Of a DNA stretch of 64,000 nucleotides, positions 58,725 to 64,000 are shown one piece after another. The notes under the pieces are model-generated. The model saw only the letters and a list, made by a program, of their open reading frames with translations, was not told the origin of the DNA and did not search any database. The position numbers were made by a program, and so were the translations under genes. Positions within the stretch are counted from its first letter, which is position 1; every line of letters begins with the position of its first letter. Location of the stretch: positions 62,001 to 126,000 of the forward strand of contig JADKJW010000010.1 of the NCBI GenBank assembly GCA_016720835.1, in the 5' to 3' direction. The DNA is from Ignavibacteria bacterium. Lineage in GTDB: Bacteria > Bacteroidota > Ignavibacteria > SZUA-365.

Positions 58725-60398
58725 TCAGTCTTCGTTCTCCGCGCCGTCGCGCGCGCGGGGATGCAATGCGATGTGCGAATACGGAGGGGGAATGCGCGAC
58801 ACGTGATGGCCGAGCACGATGGTGGTCTTGCCGGCGCGCTCCGCGCGCAGCCGCGTCCACAGAAGGATTTCGAGGTCCGCGTCGAGCATGGCGTTCGCTT
58901 CGTCGAGGACGAGGATGGCGGGATCGAGGAGCAGCGCGCGGGCGATGGCGATGCGCGATTTCTGTCCGCCGCTCAGTGTGGTGCCGCGTTCGCCGACCAG
59001 CGTGTCGAGCCCGCCCGGAAGGGCGTCGAGAAACTGGTCCACGCACGAGGCCGCAAGCACCTGCTCCAGGCGTTCCGGATCCGCGTCGCCCGGCGCGAAG
59101 AGGATGTTCTCGCGCAGCGTGCCGTGGAAGAGCACCGGCTCCTGCGCCACGAGTCCGATGCTGCCGCGCAGATGGGCGAGATCCCATGCGCCGATCGCGA
59201 TGCCGTCGATCAGGATCTCTCCCCCCTGCGCATCGCACAGGCGCGGCAGCAGCGCGGCGATGGTGGATTTTCCGCAGCCCGAGGCGCCCTCGACGACCAG
59301 CCACTCCCCGGCGGCGACGGAAAGCGAGAAGTCCTCCAGCACAGGAATACCCGGCACGTACGAGAAAGACACGCCGCGGAACGCGACCGCGCCGAGCACC
59401 GGCGCGCGGTGGACTCCGCTCGCCGGGGGCGCCGTCGTCGACGCGTCGAGAAACAACGCCGATGTTCTGCGCAACGCGCCCGCGAGGCCCTGCCATGTCA
59501 GATACAGGCGGCCGAGAGCGACGGATGCCATTGCCAGCGTATAGGCGTAGAGATAGAACGCGACCGCGCCGCTGACGGGCCATTCCGGAAATACGACGCG
59601 CGTGGCGCTCACGAAGAAAACGCCGAGCAGCACGATGCCGAGCAGGAATGAGACGCCCTGCTGCGCGCCCGCCTGGCGCTTGGCCGCGCGCATTTCGCCG
59701 CGCAGGGCGTCGCGATGCAGCGCGCGGTAACGCGATGCCTGCGTCTCCTCGCGCGAAAAGGACTGCACCTCGCGGATCCCGACAAGCGTCTCCTCGAACA
59801 GCGCGCTGGCGCGGGCGTGCAGCGCCGTGCTGTCGGTGTAGAAACCGAGAATCCGTGTGCCGGAGAAACGAAGAAACGGAATCGGCACGAGCATCAGCCC
59901 GATCGCCGCGGCGGTCATCAGGGGATGGAGCAGCGCCATCAGCGCGATGCACCCTGCGACGACGAGCATCTGCTGCAGCGCGGGCGCGAGGAGCCCGGCA
60001 AAAAACGGCTGCAGGCGGCCGATGTCGTCGATGGCGCGGGCGGACAGTTCCCCCGTCTGCTGCGCGCGGTGAAAGGTCAGGGGCCGCGCGAGGAGCCGTT
60101 CGAAGAAGCGCGCGCGCAACTCGTTGCGCAGCAGAAAGCCCGCCTCCATCGTCGCGGCATGGGCGTAGTACCCGGCGACGCTCGACAGCGCGAACAGCGC
60201 GGCGAGCGCGGCCACGAGCAGCACCGGGCGCTCGAACACGGGCGCGCGCGGACCGGAGACCGCGTCGATCATCCATTTCAGCAGCACGGGATACAGCAGG
60301 GACGTGCAGGCCACGAGCAGCACCGCCGCGAATGCGAACGCGAGTTTCACCGCGCGCGCGCGAAGAAAGGGAAGGAGCAGCAGGAGGATCGCCTTCAT
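58725..60398 (-). CDS. ABC exporter, fused permease-ATPase
   Basis: The 557-aa half-transporter has an N-terminal six-helix exporter domain (residues 1-310) and a C-terminal ATPase: Walker A EGASGCGKST, Q loop VAQEPVLF, signature LSGGQKSRIAIARALL, Walker B ILVLDEANAMLD and switch His in LGHHVSR. There is no C39 peptidase domain, so it is not a leader-cleaving bacteriocin exporter. MsbA-like export of a glycolipid or oligosaccharide made by the adjacent transferases is inferred. It probably works as a homodimer. Confidence 0.92.
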   Translation of the reverse strand: MKAILLLLLPFLRARAVKLAFAFAAVLLVACTSLLYPVLLKWMIDAVSGPRAPVFERPVLLVAALAALFALSSVAGYYAHAATMEAGFLLRNELRARFFERLLARPLTFHRAQQTGELSARAIDDIGRLQPFFAGLLAPALQQMLVVAGCIALMALLHPLMTAAAIGLMLVPIPFLRFSGTRILGFYTDSTALHARASALFEETLVGIREVQSFSREETQASRYRALHRDALRGEMRAAKRQAGAQQGVSFLLGIVLLGVFFVSATRVVFPEWPVSGAVAFYLYAYTLAMASVALGRLYLTWQGLAGALRRTSALFLDASTTAPPASGVHRAPVLGAVAFRGVSFSYVPGIPVLEDFSLSVAAGEWLVVEGASGCGKSTIAALLPRLCDAQGGEILIDGIAIGAWDLAHLRGSIGLVAQEPVLFHGTLRENILFAPGDADPERLEQVLAASCVDQFLDALPGGLDTLVGERGTTLSGGQKSRIAIARALLLDPAILVLDEANAMLDADLEILLWTRLRAERAGKTTIVLGHHVSRIPPPYSHIALHPRARDGAENED

Positions 60399-60432
60399 GC
60401 CGTTCGTCCCCGGGGAGGCGCCGTCCGCGCGC

Positions 60433-61218
60433 TCATTCGAAGCGCTCCAGGACGATGACGTAATGGTCGCCGAGCGTGGACACGACGGGGAGCGTGTCGA
60501 TGCGCCGCTCCACGGCCCCCGCGAGCGCGATCAGCTTCGGGTGCCGACGGTACAGCCCCTCGAAGGACGGGGGCGGCGTGAGGATGTTGAGACCGGCCAC
60601 GTGCTGCACGATGAATTTCCCGCGGATCATGCGCTTGATCGCGCGAAGGGAATGATACCAGGTGAGCACGCTCTGCGTGCCGACGGACACGCTGACGCCG
60701 CCGCGGCGCCAGCGGCGGAAGGCCTGCCGCACCTTGCCATGCTGGAGGTAGGCGACGGTCTCCGCGATCGAGAAGCGGTTCAGCAGGCAGACGATGAACA
60801 CGCCGTTGTCGCGCAGGATATGGTAGGCGTCGTTGAACACCGGCTGCAGGCGCTCGACGCAATTGAGCGCGCCGAAATTCGAGAGGATGCCGTCCATGCT
60901 GCGGTCGCGCACGCACGCGAGATGCTCGGCGGGCATGTGCACGAAATCCACGTTCTCCAGGCCATGGCAGCGCTCCCGGGCCACGGCGAGCATGCCGCGC
61001 GACGGATCCGTGGCCAGCACGGCGCGGCCGCTCCCGGCGAGAAAACGCGCATCGATGCCCGTGCCGCACCCGATCTCGAGGATGGAGCCGCCGCGGGGGA
61101 AATGCGCGAGCATCAGCCGCTGCACGCGCTCACGCAGCACCCGCACCTGCGCGAGGTCGCTGAAGCCCGCGTCGTAGCCGCGCGCGATGTCGGAAAATGG
61201 AGAATCTGGAACGGCCAT
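60433..61218 (-). CDS. SAM-dependent methyltransferase
   Basis: The 261-aa class I methyltransferase has motif I ILEIGCGTGIDARFLA, then VLATDPSRGML, VDFVHMPAEHL and LRDNGVFIVCLLNRFS. It is the first gene of the glycan operon, 34 bases ahead of the ABC exporter, and may methylate a sugar or lipid intermediate. The start at 61218 fits the family; the ORF extension adds seven unlikely residues. Its promoter region is shared with the divergent lrp-type gene. Confidence 0.88.
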   Translation of the reverse strand: MAVPDSPFSDIARGYDAGFSDLAQVRVLRERVQRLMLAHFPRGGSILEIGCGTGIDARFLAGSGRAVLATDPSRGMLAVARERCHGLENVDFVHMPAEHLACVRDRSMDGILSNFGALNCVERLQPVFNDAYHILRDNGVFIVCLLNRFSIAETVAYLQHGKVRQAFRRWRRGGVSVSVGTQSVLTWYHSLRAIKRMIRGKFIVQHVAGLNILTPPPSFEGLYRRHPKLIALAGAVERRIDTLPVVSTLGDHYVIVLERFE

Positions 61219-61357
61219 GGTCACTGCCCTGCTGAACACCGGAATGTGCCGGAAAAATCCGTCCCGTGAAACTGCGGCGGGAACATGGCTCTTTCCGCTT
61301 CCGCCTCGGTCCGGCGGCGTCGGAAAAATAATCTTCCGCCGCTGTCGTCGATTTTTC

Positions 61358-61388
61358 TTGCTTTCTCGAATTTCCTATGCTATAATTG
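61358..61388 (+). promoter_or_regulatory. Bacteroidota-type promoter for the lrp-glnA operon
   Basis: TTG at 61358-61360, exactly 20 nt spacer, then TATAATTG at 61381-61388 (one mismatch). It lies 54 bases upstream of the GTG start of the Lrp-type regulator. Confidence 0.6.
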
Positions 61389-61442
61389 CCGTCGAGCTTT
61401 CTGTAAATAAAGCCATCCATCGTAACAGCCTCATAAAGTAAA

Positions 61443-61922
61443 GTGCTAGACACCATAGACATCGCCATCCTCACCGCCCTTCAGGACAACGGCCGGAAGC
61501 GGCGGAACGAGCTGGCCGAGGAAATCGGCCTCTCCCTGCCGGCCATCAGCGAGCGGCTCCGCAAGCTGGAGGATCGCGGCTACATCACCCGGTACGCGGC
61601 GCTGCTGGACGCGAAGAAGCTGGGCATGGACGTCACGGCCTTCGTCATGGTGTCCATCGATTCGTCGAAGCACTTCGAGGAATTCCTCAAGCACGTGTCG
61701 CAGAGCCCGGAGATCATCGAGTGCCATGCCATCACGGGCGAAGGCTCGCATCTGCTCAAGATCCGGACCTGGAACACCGCGTCGCTCGAGGAGATTCTGT
61801 CGGCGATACAGTCATGGCGCGGCGTGCTCGGCACGCGCACGAGCGTCGTGCTGTCCACGCGCAAGGAGACCCTGTCCATTCCCATTGATCCCACACATCA
61901 TTCGGAGAAAGAAACAAAATGA
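61443..61922 (+). CDS. Lrp/AsnC-family transcriptional regulator
   Basis: The 159-aa protein has an N-terminal winged helix (LDTIDIAILTALQDNGRKRRNELAEEIGLSLPAISERLRKLEDRGYI) and a C-terminal RAM/ligand-binding domain (FVMVSIDSS, ECHAITGEGSHLLKIRT). These regulators sense amino acids and act as dimers or octamers. GTG is the start codon. The last codon and stop overlap the glnA start (ATGA), so regulator and glutamine synthetase are made together; control of glnA by this protein is a reasonable inference. Confidence 0.93.
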   Translation: MLDTIDIAILTALQDNGRKRRNELAEEIGLSLPAISERLRKLEDRGYITRYAALLDAKKLGMDVTAFVMVSIDSSKHFEEFLKHVSQSPEIIECHAITGEGSHLLKIRTWNTASLEEILSAIQSWRGVLGTRTSVVLSTRKETLSIPIDPTHHSEKETK

Positions 61923-63349
61923 CACGACATAAAGCGGACGACGTGACGAAAGTCCTCGAGCTGGTCACCCGTGAAAACGTCAAGATGATCGATTTCAAGT
62001 TCATGGATTTTCCGGGACAGTGGCAGCACTTCACCGTGCCGGTGACGCAGTTCGGCGCGGACACGTTTGACGACGGCCTCGGCTTTGACGGTTCCAGCCT
62101 GCGCGGGTTCAAGGCCATCCATGAGAGCGACATGGTCATCATCCCCGATCCGGCGACGGCCATGATCGATCCCTTCGTCGCCGAGAAGACCCTGAGTCTC
62201 ATCTGCGACATCTACGAACCGCTGACGCACGAGAAGTACGAGCGCTGTCCGCGCAACATCGCGCAGAAGGCCGAGGCGTATCTGATTCAGTCCGGTCTCG
62301 CCGACACCGCCTTCTTCGGACCCGAGGCGGAGTTCTTCATCTTCGACGACGTGCGTTTTTCCTCCGGCGAAAATCACGCCTTCTACGAGTTGGACTCGGT
62401 GGAGGGCCGCTGGAACAGCGGGCGCGACGAGGGTCCGAACCTCGGCTACAAGCCGCGCTACAAGGAAGGGTACTTCCCGGTCCCGCCGACGGATCACCTC
62501 AACGACCTCCGCAACGAGATGGTGCGCGTGATGATGGAATGCGGCCTCGACGTGGAAGCCCAGCACCATGAAGTCGCGTCGGGCGGACAGGCGGAAATCG
62601 ACCTGCGCTTCCAGCCGCTGCTCGTGGCGGCCGACCAGCTCCTGCTCTTCAAGTACATCGTCAAGAACACGGCCTGGCGCAACAACAAGACGGCCACCTT
62701 CATGCCGAAGCCGCTCTTCGGCGACAACGGGTCGGGCATGCACGTGCACATGAGCCTCTGGAAGCAGGGCAAGCCGCTGTTCTACGGAGAGAACTACGCG
62801 GGACTGAGCGAGATGGCGCTGTTCTTCATCGGCGGGCTGCTCAAGCACGCGCCCGCGCTCTGCGCCATCACGAATCCGACGACGAACTCCTACAAGCGCC
62901 TCGTCCCCGGCTACGAAGCCCCGGTGAATCTCGCGTACTCGCAGCGCAACCGCAGCGCGTCCATCCGCATCCCGATGTACTCGTCAAGTCCGAAAGCCAA
63001 GCGCGTGGAGTACCGCACGCCTGATCCCTCCTGCAATCCCTACCTCGCCTTCAGCGCGATGCTGATGGCCGGTCTCGACGGCGTCATCAACCGCATCGAT
63101 CCGGGCCAGCCGCTCGACAAGGACATCTACGACATGAAGCCCGAAGAACTCAAGAACGTCCCGACCGCGCCGGGCTCGCTCGAAGAAGCGCTGCGTGCGC
63201 TCGAGCGCGACCACGACTTCCTCCTCAAGGGCGGCGTGTTCAGCGAAGACGTCATCGGCACCTGGATCGATTACAAGATGAATCGCGAGGCAAAGCAGCT
63301 CGCCCTGAGGCCGCATCCGTTTGAATTCGGGATGTACTTCGACGTGTGA
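61919..63349 (+). CDS. glnA: Glutamine synthetase, type I
   Basis: Makes glutamine from glutamate, ammonia and ATP. The 476-aa sequence is full length with DGLGFDGSSLRGF near residue 52, the metal-ligand stretch FFGPEAEFFIFD, HHEVASGGQAEID, the ATP-binding KPLFGDNGSGMHVHMS and NRSASIRIP. Tyr404 in DKDIYDMKPEE is at the position of the adenylylation tyrosine of GSI-beta enzymes, so covalent regulation is possible. It is translationally coupled to the Lrp-type regulator. A heptamer repeat array begins at its stop codon. Confidence 0.97.
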   Translation: MTRHKADDVTKVLELVTRENVKMIDFKFMDFPGQWQHFTVPVTQFGADTFDDGLGFDGSSLRGFKAIHESDMVIIPDPATAMIDPFVAEKTLSLICDIYEPLTHEKYERCPRNIAQKAEAYLIQSGLADTAFFGPEAEFFIFDDVRFSSGENHAFYELDSVEGRWNSGRDEGPNLGYKPRYKEGYFPVPPTDHLNDLRNEMVRVMMECGLDVEAQHHEVASGGQAEIDLRFQPLLVAADQLLLFKYIVKNTAWRNNKTATFMPKPLFGDNGSGMHVHMSLWKQGKPLFYGENYAGLSEMALFFIGGLLKHAPALCAITNPTTNSYKRLVPGYEAPVNLAYSQRNRSASIRIPMYSSSPKAKRVEYRTPDPSCNPYLAFSAMLMAGLDGVINRIDPGQPLDKDIYDMKPEELKNVPTAPGSLEEALRALERDHDFLLKGGVFSEDVIGTWIDYKMNREAKQLALRPHPFEFGMYFDV

Positions 63350-63408
63350 GTCGTGAATCGTGAGTCGTGAGTCGTGAATCGTGAATGGTGAATAGTGAAT
63401 CGTGAAGT
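63346..63408 (+). repeat. Nine tandem copies of heptamer GTGARTC
   Basis: Seven-base units GTGAGTC/GTGAATC (with GTGAATG, GTGAATA and GTGAAGT variants) run without gaps for 63 bases, starting on the glnA stop codon and ending just before the terminator hairpin. Confidence 0.9.
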
Positions 63409-63410
63409 AT

Positions 63411-63452
63411 AACGGAACAAGGCGCGGAGTATCGCGCCTTGTTCCGTTCTTC
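63411..63452. terminator. Strong terminator hairpin after glnA
   Basis: A perfect 16-bp stem (63411-63426 with 63433-63448; arms AACGGAACAAGGCGCG and its complement) with a 6-nt loop, followed by CTT-rich sequence. It separates glnA from the convergent DUF5683 gene. Confidence 0.88.
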
Positions 63453-63488
63453 ACATTCCCTGAAGAATGTGTTGTCCGCTTCGTCTTC

Positions 63489-63523
63489 TTCTGGATTCTG
63501 AATTCTGGATTCTGGATTCTGAA
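63489..63523. repeat. Five tandem copies of heptamer TTCTGRA
   Basis: Units TTCTGGA, TTCTGAA, TTCTGGA, TTCTGGA, TTCTGAA are contiguous, 14 bases downstream of the DUF5683 stop. It is a second heptamer array of different sequence, 80 bases from the first. Confidence 0.85.
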
Positions 63524-63536
63524 TTCCGTCTTCCCG

Positions 63537-64000
63537 CTACCAGCGCAACTGCAACCCCACCCGTCCCTGCGGCATCAACTGCAGCGAGGCGTGTACCTCG
63601 TCGCTGACGTCGAAGTCGTAGAGGTGCGCGTCGACGAAGGCGTCGGCGATCTGCAGGAGATACACCACGGCGAACCACCACGCGTAGGCGTCGCGGCGGT
63701 CGCGGTAGAACTCGCGGTAGCTTTTCAGGTAGAGGTCGCCCGAGGGATTGAGATCGGAAATGGAGAGCGCGTATTGATCTCGATAGTCCGCGTAATTGGC
63801 GTGTTCGGTGACGATGCCGTACACGAGGAAGGCGCCGACGCCGACGACAATGGGGATTTTCCAATACGATTCGTTGTAGAGCTGACCGAGTCCGGGCAGC
63901 AGGGCCGATCGGATCACCGCGCCGAGCGGCGATTTTTTCATGACGAACGACGAATCCGACGGGGGCGGCTGCAGCGTGTCGCCCCGCAGCTCCTGCGCGA
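63537..64000 (-). CDS. DUF5683 membrane protein, 5' end beyond window
   Basis: The reading frame is open through the right edge, and residues before the internal ATG at 63941 (RGDTLQPPPSDSSF) continue naturally into MKKSPLGAVIRSALLPGLGQLYNESYWK; the conserved PGLGQxYN motif is the DUF5683 hallmark. A membrane helix (IPIVVGVGAFLVYGIV) and a second near AYAWWFAVVYLLQIADAF follow. The true start and probable signal peptide lie beyond the window. Function of the family is unknown. Confidence 0.8.
   Translation of the reverse strand, partial: AQELRGDTLQPPPSDSSFVMKKSPLGAVIRSALLPGLGQLYNESYWKIPIVVGVGAFLVYGIVTEHANYADYRDQYALSISDLNPSGDLYLKSYREFYRDRRDAYAWWFAVVYLLQIADAFVDAHLYDFDVSDEVHASLQLMPQGRVGLQLRW

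Noticed and set aside
58725..60398. Bacteriocin or RiPP exporter
   Set aside because: The ABC protein lacks a C39 peptidase domain, and no precursor peptide or modification enzyme accompanies it; glycosyltransferases dominate the operon.
63346..63523. CRISPR array
   Set aside because: Units are 7 bases with no spacers and no cas genes nearby.

Overview
The window reads as a high-GC member of the Bacteroidota/Chlorobi superphylum, closest in style to Ignavibacteria- or Kapabacteria-like lineages. Four things point there. The primary sigma factor is the short (287 aa) Bacteroidota-type RpoD. At least seven genes have upstream sequences fitting TTG-N20-TAnnTTT(G/C), the unusual Bacteroidota promoter. 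Six secreted proteins end in type IX secretion (T9SS) type A sorting domains (PNPFNPST...LGR...YR). DUF5683, NamZ/DUF1343 and OmpA/PD40 proteins complete the picture. No species can be named from sequence alone, and no tRNA, rRNA, CRISPR array or insertion sequence was seen.

Layout. 0-3.3 kb: TlpA-like thioredoxin protein, small membrane protein, frameshifted SGNH hydrolase, mntP. 3.3-10.2 kb (minus): glyA, a T9SS cargo protein, trxA, dnaE. 10.3-14.8 kb (plus): TPR protein with a TetR regulator, a GAF/degenerate-GGDEF protein, rpoD. 15.1-18.8 kb (minus): a signalling operon (GAF-PAS-PAS protein, OmpR-type regulator, intramembrane histidine kinase) followed by three TTACAG-type repeats at exact 11-bp spacing and a pilin-like gene. 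19-25 kb: T9SS cargo, methyltransferase, then a plus-strand run ndk, Nudix, namZ, lipoprotein, hisA-like. 25.3-27.9 kb: outer-membrane barrel and a PorE-like OmpA/PD40 lipoprotein.

28-49 kb is the standout: four consecutive genes for very large modular surface proteins. Copies A, B and C share one plan: signal peptide, VWA domain, cohesin-like domain, ten Cys-bracketed Ig/CARDB-like modules, a second cohesin-like domain, T9SS sorting domain. A shorter 918-aa member with five modules and no VWA domain sits between A and B. A and B are near-identical, but A is riddled with 1-2 base indels.

49-55 kb (minus): DUF3467, TPR lipoprotein, alpha/beta hydrolase, small barrel, rhomboid protease, then an ECF sigma factor with a partner that fuses an anti-sigma-like cytoplasmic domain, one membrane helix, a long periplasmic linker and an outer-membrane barrel. 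55.3-61.2 kb (minus): a tight surface-glycan operon (methyltransferase, ABC exporter, two GT4, one GT2). 61.4-63.4 kb (plus): an Lrp/AsnC regulator translationally coupled to glnA. The window ends inside a DUF5683 gene.

Five single-base frameshifts interrupt otherwise intact genes, at least three of them in G or C runs; most are probably sequencing or assembly errors. Large antisense ORFs throughout are GC-driven shadows.
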